A stretch of 28,114 bases of DNA from DASVEE01 sp036399695 (GTDB lineage Bacteria > Acidobacteriota > Thermoanaerobaculia > Gp7-AA8), in NCBI GenBank assembly GCA_036399695.1, contig DASWMP010000199.1:1-28114 (forward strand), given 5' to 3'. The notes under the pieces were generated by a model. The model saw nothing but the letters and a program-made list of their open reading frames with translations. It had not been told where the DNA came from and did no database searches. The translations under genes and the position numbers were made by a program. Below, piece by piece: positions 9,851 to 16,767 of this stretch (the stretch's first letter is position 1; each line of letters opens with the position of its first letter).

Positions 9851-10846
9851 ATGGTGCTACTCGTCGTCATCGCTGTGATCGTGGTTGCGTTGGTGTTCGA
9901 CTACATCAACGGTTTCCACGACGCCGCCAACTCCATCGCGACGGTCGTCTCGACCCGTGTCCTCTCGCCCGGCCAGGCCGTCGTCTGGGCCGCCGTGTTC
10001 AACTTTGTGGCGGCGTTCACTTTCGGAACCGCCGTCGCCAAGACCATCGGCAAGGGGATGATCGATCTCTCGGCCGTCACGATGGGCGTCATCTTCTCGG
10101 GACTCATCGGGGCCATCGTCTGGGATCTCATCACCTGGTACTACGGCCTGCCGACCAGCTCCTCACACGCGCTGATCGGCGGCTATGCCGGCGCCGCGAT
10201 GGCGAACGCCGGATTCGGCGCCATCATCCTGAGCGGCTGGATCAAGACGCTCATCTACATCATCCTCGCTCCGCTGATGGGGCTGACCCTGGGGCTTCTC
10301 ATCGCCGTCGCGATCTTCTGGCTGTTCCGTCGCTGGACGCCGTTGCGGGTCGATCGTCTCTTCCGCAAGGGGCAGCTCGTCTCCGCGGCGCTCTACAGCC
10401 TCGGCCATGGCGGCAACGACGCGCAGAAGACGATGGGCATCATCGCCGGCGTCCTCTTCACCGCCGGCTACCTGAAAGAGTTCACGATTCCGGTGTGGGT
10501 AATCCTCGCCGCGCACGGGGCGATCGCTCTCGGCACGCTCAGCGGCGGCTGGCGCATCATCCATACGATGGGCTCGAAAATCACCCGTCTGCAGCCGGTG
10601 GGCGGCTTCGCCGCTGAGACCGCCGGCGCCATCACGCTGTTCATCGCCACGGTGTTCGGCGTCCCGGTCTCCACGACGCACACCATCACCGGTGCCATCG
10701 TCGGCGTCGGCGCGACGCGCCGGCTCTCGGCGGTAAGGTGGGGCATCGCCGGGCGGATCGTGTGGGCCTGGCTCCTGACGATCCCGATGTCCGCGCTGAT
10801 CGGCGCCATCACGTTCCTGCTGGTGAGCCTCTTCGGCGGCAGGTGA
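9851..10846 (+). CDS. pit: Low-affinity inorganic phosphate transporter, Pit/PHO4 family
   Basis: Inner-membrane transporter of 331 residues, probably taking up metal-phosphate with protons. Both halves of the inverted-repeat family signature are present: GFHDAANSIA (21-30) and HGGNDAQKTMG in the second half. Each is paired with a conserved loop, GLPTSSSHALIGG and PVSTTHTITGAIVG. About ten hydrophobic segments can be read. Length matches the short bacterial Pit group rather than the ~500-residue E. coli PitA. It ends the phosphate block. A sulfate role is known for some relatives, but the neighbours favour phosphate. Confidence 0.92.
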   Translation: MVLLVVIAVIVVALVFDYINGFHDAANSIATVVSTRVLSPGQAVVWAAVFNFVAAFTFGTAVAKTIGKGMIDLSAVTMGVIFSGLIGAIVWDLITWYYGLPTSSSHALIGGYAGAAMANAGFGAIILSGWIKTLIYIILAPLMGLTLGLLIAVAIFWLFRRWTPLRVDRLFRKGQLVSAALYSLGHGGNDAQKTMGIIAGVLFTAGYLKEFTIPVWVILAAHGAIALGTLSGGWRIIHTMGSKITRLQPVGGFAAETAGAITLFIATVFGVPVSTTHTITGAIVGVGATRRLSAVRWGIAGRIVWAWLLTIPMSALIGAITFLLVSLFGGR

Positions 10847-10879
10847 GACAGAACCTACAGGTCCGATCGTTCTCTGCGC

Positions 10880-11131
10880 CTACATCACCGCCAGCAGAAA
10901 CCCCGCTGCCAGCAACCAGAGCGCAAACGCCGCCACATAAAGCCGCATCGACACCTGCCGCCGCACGAGCAGCCACATCAGCAGAGCGCCGGTGCCGAGG
11001 ATCGTCAGAGGGAACGTCCAGGCCGAGGATGGAACGTCCTGGCCGCTCCGGAGGTTGACCGCGGCGATGCCCAGAAGGACGAACATCGCAAGGCTCACCA
11101 GCAGCAGGATCGTGGCGAGGACGCGCGGCAT
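10880..11131 (-). CDS. Small membrane protein of unknown function
   Basis: About 83 residues from the chosen start (MPRVLATILL...). Three hydrophobic helices are visible (about 5-21, 33-47 and 60-80), separated by a short hydrophilic loop and an Arg-Arg turn. I do not recognise the family. The frame stays open to an ATG at 11206, but that longer form would run through the rpmE promoter region and adds a non-hydrophobic tail, so 11131 is preferred; ATG 11152 is also possible. It is divergent from rpmE and convergent with the Pit gene. The clear membrane pattern and absence of a competing ORF make it likely real. Confidence 0.55.
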   Translation of the reverse strand: MPRVLATILLLVSLAMFVLLGIAAVNLRSGQDVPSSAWTFPLTILGTGALLMWLLVRRQVSMRLYVAAFALWLLAAGFLLAVM

Positions 11132-11172
11132 CACCGACGAGCCCAGCACCATTCGGGCCAGAATTTTTCCGA

Positions 11173-11178
11173 TATACT
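11173..11178 (+). promoter_or_regulatory. Probable -10 element of the rpmE-DUF1385 transcript
   Basis: TATACT, five of six bases of the sigma-70 type -10 consensus, about 48 bases before the rpmE start. A good -35 is not visible. The complementary strand reads TATATC over the same bases, so the site could also serve the divergent small membrane gene. Confidence 0.5.
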
Positions 11179-11225
11179 CCCCGTTTCCCCCGGCGTCAGG
11201 GATCATTCAATTCGAGGTAAGTTCA

Positions 11226-11438
11226 ATGAAACCAGAGATCCATCCTAAGTATCAGCAGGTCAGCGTTCACTGTGCGTGCGGCGAGACCTGGACCACCGGC
11301 TCGACCCGCAAGGAGCTCCGCGTCGAGCTCTGCAGCAAGTGCCACCCCTTCTTCACGGGCAAGCAGAAGCTCGTCGACACGGCTGGCCGTATCGATCGCT
11401 TCCAGCGGAAGTACGCTAAAAAGGACGCGGCCAAGTAA
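11226..11438 (+). CDS. rpmE: 50S ribosomal protein L31, zinc-binding type
   Basis: Ribosomal large-subunit protein of 70 residues at the central protuberance. The zinc-ligand cysteines of the C+ type are present: C16, C18, C36 and C39, the last in CSKCHPFFTGKQK. Start ATG 11226 follows GAGGTAAG. An open frame extends upstream but has no ribosome site. The stop shares a base with the next start (TAATG), coupling it to the DUF1385 gene. The rpmE-DUF1385-prfA order recurs in several phyla. Confidence 0.97.
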   Translation: MKPEIHPKYQQVSVHCACGETWTTGSTRKELRVELCSKCHPFFTGKQKLVDTAGRIDRFQRKYAKKDAAK

Positions 11439-12472
11439 TGCGTCGCGCCTGGCTCGGTTCCGCGAAGTTGATCAGTGGTGCGTTCGGCGCGTTCACGAAT
11501 GGTCTGACTTCGTCGATGCCGAGCGGGACTGCTGATAATGCCATCGGCTCTGCCGATCGGAACGTCGATATGTTGATCGGCGGTCAGGCAGTCATCGAAG
11601 GCGTGATGATGCGCTCCCTCACCGGCTATACAGTCGCCGTCCGGCAACCGGACGGCGGTGTGGCGCTGCGCCGGGACAAGCTCGTCTCCGTCACGCAGAA
11701 GTACCCGTTCCTCAAGATCCCGGTCCTCCGCGGCTCGGTCGTCCTGATCCAGTCGCTCATCCTCGGCATCCGCGCGCTGAACTTCTCGGCGAGCGCCTCG
11801 TCCGCGGGTGAAGAAGGAGAACCGGAGCTGTCGAACTGGGCCATCGCCAGCTCGATGGGCATGGCGCTGCTCCTCGGCGTCGGCCTGTTCATCCTGGCGC
11901 CGCTCGGAATCACGAACCTCATCCGGCACTACCTGCTGCCGGAGATGGGGAACGTGGCGTACAACGTCATCGACGGCATCATCCGGGCGGTCTTCTTCTT
12001 CATCTACATCCTGTCGATCTCGTTCATGGACGAGATCCGGCGCGTTTTCCAGTACCACGGCGCCGAGCACAAGACGGTCTACACCTTCGAAGCGAACGAA
12101 GAGCTGACGGTCGAGAACGCGCGCACGAAGTCGACGCTCCATCCGCGCTGCGGCACGAGCTTCCTGCTCTTCGTGATGGCCATCTCCATCCTCGTCTTCT
12201 CGCTGATCCCGTCGACTGCCCCGTTCGTGCTGAAGTTCGGCGCGCGCGTGGTGCTGATCCCGCTCATCGCGGGGCTCGCCTACGAGGTCATCCGCTTCTC
12301 GGCCCGCCACCTGAAGAATCCGGTCTGCCGCATGCTGATCCAGCCGGGCCTCTGGCTCCAGCGGATCACCACCAAGGAGCCGGACGACAAGCAGCTCGAG
12401 ATCGCGCTCATCGCGCTCAAGGAAGCCCTGCTGTACGACGTGGTCGACGAGAAGCAAGCCGCCGTCGCTTAG
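11438..12472 (+). CDS. DUF1385 family membrane protein (YqhQ-like)
   Basis: A 344-residue integral membrane protein. The family core starts at about residue 45 with GGQAVIEGVMMR; YHGAEHKTV and HPRCGTSFLL follow, with His and Cys residues that could bind a metal. Four to five hydrophobic helices are visible (around 140-160, 185-205, 250-270, 275-295). The biochemical function of the family is not established. The ~40-residue N-terminal stretch before the core is poorly conserved-looking; starts at ATG 11516 or 11567 are possible, but the TAATG junction with rpmE favours 11438. An intrinsic terminator follows. Confidence 0.88.
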   Translation: MRRAWLGSAKLISGAFGAFTNGLTSSMPSGTADNAIGSADRNVDMLIGGQAVIEGVMMRSLTGYTVAVRQPDGGVALRRDKLVSVTQKYPFLKIPVLRGSVVLIQSLILGIRALNFSASASSAGEEGEPELSNWAIASSMGMALLLGVGLFILAPLGITNLIRHYLLPEMGNVAYNVIDGIIRAVFFFIYILSISFMDEIRRVFQYHGAEHKTVYTFEANEELTVENARTKSTLHPRCGTSFLLFVMAISILVFSLIPSTAPFVLKFGARVVLIPLIAGLAYEVIRFSARHLKNPVCRMLIQPGLWLQRITTKEPDDKQLEIALIALKEALLYDVVDEKQAAVA

Positions 12473-12493
12473 CTACCGATTTGCATTTACCTG

Positions 12494-12528
12494 ATGGGAA
12501 GGCGCCGCGTGCGTCTTCCCATTTTTTG
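12494..12528 (+). terminator. Intrinsic terminator between the DUF1385 gene and prfA
   Basis: ATGGGAAG and CTTCCCAT form an 8-base-pair stem with a further CGC/GCG pairing inside, followed by TTTTTT. It lies about 20 bases before the prfA start, so it should end the rpmE-DUF1385 message or attenuate reading into prfA. Confidence 0.85.
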
Positions 12529-12548
12529 TTTGTCGCGGAGTGAGGCAC

Positions 12549-13619
12549 ATGTTCGAAAAACTCGACGAAATCGAAAAACGCTATCAGGAGCTCCAGCGCA
12601 GGATCGAGGAGCCGGACGTCGTCTCCGACATGGCGGCCTATCGCGAGACGATGAAGTCCATCGCCGACATGCAGGACGTCGTGGCGAAGTACCGCGAGCT
12701 GCGCGACGTGCAGAAGCGCGTCGCCGACGCCCGCGAGCTGCTGCGCGCCGATGACGACATGCGCGAGCTGGCGGAGATGGAGCTGGCCGAGCTCGAGCCG
12801 AAGCTGCCGGAGCTCGAGCAGGACATCCGCATCCTCCTGCAGCCGAAGGACCCGAACGACGAGAAGAACGTCTTCGTCGAGATCCGCGCCGGCACGGGCG
12901 GCGACGAAGCGTCGCTCTTCGCCGCCGAGATGATGCGCATGTACATCCGCTACGCGGAGACGAAGCGCTGGAAGGTCGAGATCACCGACGCCAACTACTC
13001 GTCCGTGAACGGCGTCAAGGACGCGACGCTGCAGATCGAAGGCAACAAGGTCTACTCGAAGCTGAAGTTCGAGTCGGGCGTCCACCGCGTGCAGCGCGTC
13101 CCCGCCACCGAAACGCAGGGCCGCATCCACACGTCCGCCATCACGGTGGCCGTGCTCCCGGAAGTCGAGGACATCGACATCCAGGTCAGCGAAAAAGACC
13201 TGCGCATCGACACCTTCTGCTCCTCCGGCCCCGGCGGCCAGTCGGTCAACACGACCTACTCCGCCGTCCGCATGACGCACCTGCCGTCAGGCGTGGTCGT
13301 CTCCTGCCAGGACGAAAAGTCGCAGATCAAGAACCGCGCGAAGGCTCTCAAGGTCCTGAAAGCGCGCCTCTACGACATCGAACGCCTCAAGCGCGAAGCC
13401 GAGCTCTCCGCCACGCGCAAAGGCATGATCGGCTCCGGCGACCGCAGCGAAAAGATCCGCACCTACAACTTCCCCCAGGACCGCGTCACCGACCACCGCG
13501 TCGGCCTGACCGTCCATAACCTCCCCGAGGTCATGAACGGCAACCTGGACGTGATCATCGAGCCGCTGAACGCCCACTTCCAGGCGGAGAAGCTGCGGGA
13601 AGCGGTCGAGGCGAAGTAA
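12549..13619 (+). CDS. prfA: Peptide chain release factor 1
   Basis: Class I release factor reading UAA and UAG, 356 residues, normal length. The codon-recognition tripeptide is PAT (185-187), as in RF1 rather than the SPF of RF2. The peptidyl-tRNA hydrolysis motif GGQ is at 229-231 in SSGPGGQSVNTT. The N-terminal helical domain, the RAGTGGDEA motif and the C-terminal domain are complete. Start ATG 12549 is chosen over the in-frame GTG 12540 because GGAG sits 8 bases before it. The gene follows a terminator almost directly, so it needs a promoter in the short gap, inside DUF1385, or read-through. No prmC follows; the toxin-antitoxin pair starts 22 bases after the stop. Confidence 0.97.
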   Translation: MFEKLDEIEKRYQELQRRIEEPDVVSDMAAYRETMKSIADMQDVVAKYRELRDVQKRVADARELLRADDDMRELAEMELAELEPKLPELEQDIRILLQPKDPNDEKNVFVEIRAGTGGDEASLFAAEMMRMYIRYAETKRWKVEITDANYSSVNGVKDATLQIEGNKVYSKLKFESGVHRVQRVPATETQGRIHTSAITVAVLPEVEDIDIQVSEKDLRIDTFCSSGPGGQSVNTTYSAVRMTHLPSGVVVSCQDEKSQIKNRAKALKVLKARLYDIERLKREAELSATRKGMIGSGDRSEKIRTYNFPQDRVTDHRVGLTVHNLPEVMNGNLDVIIEPLNAHFQAEKLREAVEAK

Positions 13620-13641
13620 GGGGCGGAGGTAGACTGACGCC

Positions 13642-13854
13642 ATGTCCACTACGCTGGATGAAGCACGGAAAATCGCGATGCAACTGAGTGACGACGAACG
13701 TGCGTCCTCGAGTGAGGAGTTGGCCGCGAGCGTATTCGAGCCGGGAGTTCTCGGCGCCTGGCTCGAGGAGTCGGAGCGGCGGCTGGCTCGAATGCAGAGT
13801 GGCGAGGACCCGGGGCTGACGCTCGAACAGTTCTGGTCCGACGACGAGCCGTGA
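13642..13854 (+). CDS. Antitoxin of module 1, TIGR02574-type addiction module component
   Basis: A 70-residue acidic protein of the RelB-like addiction module group. It has the typical N-terminal helix (LDEARKIAMQLSDDER) and a C-terminal wrapping region with WLEESERRLARMQSGE. In a working pair it would bind and neutralise the ParE/RelE toxin encoded next and repress their promoter. The stop overlaps the toxin start (GTGA at 13851-13854). The leader GGAGGTAGACTGA, 8 bases before the ATG, recurs before the second antitoxin. Its cognate toxin appears frameshifted, so this antitoxin may now be an orphan. Confidence 0.8.
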   Translation: MSTTLDEARKIAMQLSDDERASSSEELAASVFEPGVLGAWLEESERRLARMQSGEDPGLTLEQFWSDDEP

Positions 13855-14139
13855 GAGTAACGCTCTCGCGGGCGGCGCGGCACGATCGACGTGAGATCGA
13901 GGAGTACTACCGTCACGAATCGCCCGCTGCAGCCGACCGGTTTCGGCAGCGGCTTCGGGCTGCCCTCGAATTCCTCGCGCGATTTCCACGCGGCGCTCCG
14001 CTGGTAGGTCCAAGTACGCGTGGAAAGATCATCATTGGATTCCGTACAGCCTGCTTTACGAAATCGAGGGTGGCGAAGTTCGGATAACGTCCAATCGCCT
14101 GTCACTACCGCGCACCCGGGGCGGCAAAGTTGGAGGTAG
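13851..14139 (+). pseudogene. Frameshifted ParE/RelE-family toxin of module 1
   Basis: From GTG 13851 the frame gives a normal ParE N-terminus (LSRAARHDRREIEEYYRHES... FLARFPRGAPLVG) and then turns into unrelated sequence ending at 14087. The missing continuation is found from about 14039 in another frame as IPYSLLYEIEGGEVRI, a clear ParE beta-sheet segment. A further shift is needed to reach a C-terminus: AHPGRQSWR with stop at 14137-14139 resembles the family's AH..R.P.YWR ending, though the exact end is uncertain. At least one and probably two indels are therefore present, and the toxin is likely inactive. Sequencing error cannot be excluded from one sequence. Confidence 0.75.
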
Positions 14140-14148
14140 ACTGAAGTC

Positions 14149-14403
14149 ATGCGCACCCTTGATGCGATACGCGACGAAGCGTTGCAACTCAATGAAGAAG
14201 ACCGCGGCGTTCTTGCCGATGCTCTCTGGGAGAGCTTCCTCACACCTGAGGAGCGCGAGCTCCAGGAAGAGTGGCTTGATGAGGCCGAGCGACGCATAGC
14301 GGATCTGGAGGCCGGCCGAAGCAGAACGATACCGGCCGAAGAGGTCTTTGCACGCTTGCGGACGAAGTACAGTGCCAAAGATCGTTCTGCACGATCACGC
14401 TGA
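14149..14403 (+). CDS. Antitoxin of module 2, TIGR02574-type addiction module component
   Basis: An 84-residue relative of the module 1 antitoxin, with the same layout: N-terminal LDAIRDEALQLNEEDR and C-terminal WLDEAERRIADLEAGR. Start ATG 14149 follows GGAGGT and the same GGAGGTAGACTGA leader seen before module 1. The reading frame runs about 30 bases into the toxin gene, so the C-terminal KYSAKDRSARSR tail overlaps it. It is probably a partner and autorepressor with the following toxin. Confidence 0.85.
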   Translation: MRTLDAIRDEALQLNEEDRGVLADALWESFLTPEERELQEEWLDEAERRIADLEAGRSRTIPAEEVFARLRTKYSAKDRSARSR

Positions 14404-14671
14404 ACGGGAGCTCGAGGACGCGATTGCGTTCCTCGAGGAAGCGGCAGCCGGCAAGGGCTTGAGCTTTCTCGACGAGGTGCAGACCGCGTGCGAACGTCTC
14501 CTGGTCTTTCCAAAGATGGGGCGCAGCGTCAGAGGCGACGTCAGGCGTTGGGTGCTGCGCCAGCCGTGGAAGTACAGCATCCTCTATAGCGTGCGTGACT
14601 ACGGCATCTACGTCGTGGCGATCGCGCACCACAGCCGGCGACCCACCTACTGGCGGAACCGCCTGCGATAG
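14372..14671 (+). CDS. ParE/RelE-family toxin of module 2
   Basis: An intact toxin of 99 residues from GTG 14372. The fold is the RelE/ParE type: two N-terminal helices (ERELEDAIAFLEEAA and FLDEVQTACERLL), then the sheet with FPKMGRSVRGDVRRWVLRQ, YSILYSVRDYGIYVVAIAHHSRRP and a C-terminal TYWRNR. Whether it poisons gyrase (ParE) or cleaves mRNA (RelE) cannot be told from sequence. It overlaps its antitoxin by 32 bases. TTG 14348 is an alternative start, but the GTG fits the family N-terminus (PKIVLHDHAERE). Confidence 0.85.
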   Translation: MPKIVLHDHAERELEDAIAFLEEAAAGKGLSFLDEVQTACERLLVFPKMGRSVRGDVRRWVLRQPWKYSILYSVRDYGIYVVAIAHHSRRPTYWRNRLR

Positions 14672-14682
14672 GATGCGTCCTC

Positions 14683-15324
14683 ATGAAGGACCGCATCGAC
14701 GCCATCCTGCGCCGCTCTCAGGCCGAATATCTCGAAACCCTGCTCCCCGCGCGCGACGCGTTGCTCGAGCAGATAGAAAAGTATGCCGAGGAGACGGGGC
14801 AGCCGATTGCGGACCCCGAGGTTGCGCAGCTCATGCGCGTCGTCGTCGGCATGAAGCGGCCGCGCCGGCTGCTGGAAGTCGGCACGAACATCGGCTACTC
14901 GGTGGTCGTGCTCGGCCGCGAGCTGGGCGAAGAGGCGGTGCTGGAGACGATCGAGATCGATCACAACACCCTCACCACCGCCCGCCGTTTCGTGGCCGAG
15001 GCGGAGCTGAAGTGCCGCGTCGTCTTTCACGAGGGGGCCGCGCTCGACGTCATCCCGCGGCTCAGCGGACCGTTCGACTTCGTCTTCATCGACTGCGTCA
15101 AGACTGAGTACGGCGATTACCTCGACGAGCTCCTGCCGAAGATGGAGACGGGCGGCGTTATCGTCTGCGACAACCTGCTCTGGAAGGGGCAGGTCGCGGA
15201 CGGCGCCCATGATGCGCCGACGGACGCCCTCCGCGCGTTCAACAAGCGCATCACCAGCGACCCGCAGTTGCTCTCGACCGTGCTGCCGGTCGGCGACGGG
15301 ACGGGATTGATCATCGTCCGCTGA
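14683..15324 (+). CDS. SAM-dependent O-methyltransferase, family 3 (YrrM/TrmR-like)
   Basis: A 213-residue cytosolic methyltransferase. SAM-binding motif I is LLEVGTNIGYSVVVL, the acidic ribose-binding residue is in LETIEIDHN, and FDFVFIDCVKTEY and VIVCDNLLWKG are the metal- and substrate-binding motifs shared with catechol/caffeoyl-CoA O-methyltransferases. Bacterial members close to this length include TrmR, which methylates 5-hydroxyuridine in tRNA; small-molecule catechols are the alternative. The start ATG 14683 is 11 bases after the toxin stop with no clear Shine-Dalgarno site, but TAGGAT lies 8 bases upstream, so a nearly leaderless message is possible. A heptamer element follows. Confidence 0.85.
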   Translation: MKDRIDAILRRSQAEYLETLLPARDALLEQIEKYAEETGQPIADPEVAQLMRVVVGMKRPRRLLEVGTNIGYSVVVLGRELGEEAVLETIEIDHNTLTTARRFVAEAELKCRVVFHEGAALDVIPRLSGPFDFVFIDCVKTEYGDYLDELLPKMETGGVIVCDNLLWKGQVADGAHDAPTDALRAFNKRITSDPQLLSTVLPVGDGTGLIIVR

Positions 15325-15331
15325 CGCGGAA

Positions 15332-15453
15332 ACGCGTTGTCCGTTGTCCGTTGTCCGTTGTCCGTTTTTAGTGCTCCGCCAGAAAGCCCTCCATGTAGCG
15401 CCAGCACGGACAACGGAAAACGGACAACGGACAACGGACAACGGACACAACGC
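15332..15453. repeat. Inverted heptamer element (GTTGTCC type)
   Basis: Four GTTGTCC words and GTTTTTA on the left. A loop is closed by GTGCT/AGCAC. On the right are GGACAAC, GGAAAAC and three more GGACAAC words. Outer flanks ACGCGTTGTCC and GGACACAACGCGT pair with one mismatch. The variant words on the two sides do not occupy matching positions, so the arms have changed independently. It lies between convergent genes. Confidence 0.93.
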
Positions 15454-15460
15454 GTCGCGC

Positions 15461-15494
15461 AAAACAAAAAGGCCGGCACCCGAAAGTGCCGGCC
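15461..15494 (-). terminator. Intrinsic terminator of the DUF1573 gene
   Basis: GGCCGGCAC and GTGCCGGCC form a perfect 9-base-pair stem around CCGAAA. Read on the minus strand it is followed by TTTTTGTTTT, directly downstream of the minus-strand gene ending at 15526. Confidence 0.9.
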
Positions 15495-15525
15495 CTCAAC
15501 TGAGCAGCAGTAACTGAACTCGGGC

Positions 15526-16587
15526 TTACTTCGAGGCCGACGCGGCCTTGATCGTGCCGCGGACCGGAACCGTGAAGACCGGGGTCACCTTGTCGCTGGT
15601 GAAGATCTTCAGGTCGCCGGTGATGTCGCCCGGCTGGGCGTCCTTCTTGACCTGCAGCGTGACCTCGTACTCGCCCTTGTTGGCGGTCGGCTTCACTTCG
15701 GCCGAGACGCCCGGGACGCTCGTCTCGACCTTCGAGACGGTGAACGATTCCGGCACCTTCAGGTTGTTCGAGCGGAGGGTGACGGTGCGGGTGGCGGCGC
15801 TGTCGCTCGGGGCGACCGGTCCGAAGTTCACGCCCGTCGGCTCCACGCGGTAGGTCGGGCGGATGACGCCCGAGACGCTCACCCAGTAATCCGGCTGGTG
15901 CGTCGAGTTCGTGACGATGTGGATCTTCTCGGCGAGCGGGCCGACCTTGGCGTTCGGGCCACCGACCGTGATGTTGAGCTTGTACTGGTTCTGGTCTTTC
16001 TTACCGACGGTGGGGACGACGTCCGCACCCTCGTTCTTCTTGACGTCGACCTTGATCCACTCCGGCGTCTCGACCTTCACGATCTCGAACGGCTCGTTTT
16101 CCTCGGAGTAGAGCGTGACGGCCTGCGTCTCGGCGTCGCCCTGCAGCATGTTGAAGCGGACGAAACCGGCCGGGTAGGCCTCGACGTACGGCTTCACGAC
16201 CGCGTGCACCGTGAGCTGAGCGCTCGGGGTGGACGGATCATTCGTCTCGATCGTGATCGACTTGGCGATCGGACCGGCGAAGTTGGTCGTATCGATGTGC
16301 GCGTTCACCTTGCCGGTCTGACCCGGCTTGATGATCTTGTCGAAGTCGGCCACGGTGCATCCGCAGGACGGACGGGCGGCGATGACCTCGAGGTCGGACG
16401 TGCCGGTGTTCTTGACGACGAACGAGATATCGAGCTTCTGACCCTTCGGAACCGTTCCGAAATCCTTGACGGGCTCGACGACCGTCAGACGCGGCGCCTT
16501 CGACGCCGCTTCGCTCTTTTCCTGAGCGAAGACCGGGGCCGTCATCGCGAGCACCATCGCCAGCGTGGCAAACATTCGCTTCGACAT
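15526..16587 (-). CDS. Exported DUF1573 domain protein
   Basis: A 353-residue exported protein. The signal peptide covers residues 1-21 (cut after VFA). It is followed by a DUF1573 Ig-like domain with the family hallmark SCGCTV (around residue 75) and KDFGTVPKGQKL. Two further beta-rich repeats follow, the last starting at VEPTGVNFGPVAP, which resembles DUF1573 again. Such proteins are periplasmic or surface-exposed and of unknown function. Start ATG 16587 is preceded by AGGAGGA at good spacing, the strongest ribosome site in the window, suggesting high expression. It has its own terminator and is divergent from mpl. Confidence 0.88.
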   Translation of the reverse strand: MSKRMFATLAMVLAMTAPVFAQEKSEAASKAPRLTVVEPVKDFGTVPKGQKLDISFVVKNTGTSDLEVIAARPSCGCTVADFDKIIKPGQTGKVNAHIDTTNFAGPIAKSITIETNDPSTPSAQLTVHAVVKPYVEAYPAGFVRFNMLQGDAETQAVTLYSEENEPFEIVKVETPEWIKVDVKKNEGADVVPTVGKKDQNQYKLNITVGGPNAKVGPLAEKIHIVTNSTHQPDYWVSVSGVIRPTYRVEPTGVNFGPVAPSDSAATRTVTLRSNNLKVPESFTVSKVETSVPGVSAEVKPTANKGEYEVTLQVKKDAQPGDITGDLKIFTSDKVTPVFTVPVRGTIKAASASK

Positions 16588-16767
16588 TGAGAGAAATCCT
16601 CCTGGTGAAATGAAAACCGATGTTGGGATACCTGGTTGCGAACATCCCGTCCAAAAGGGCCATTCCCCTCGGAAACGAATGTCGCTACCGACTCTTTGAT
16701 TCTACATTTACGGCGCGATCTCCGGTGACGCTTCCGGAAAGCACGCTTTTTGCGTGGCAGCGAGCTG

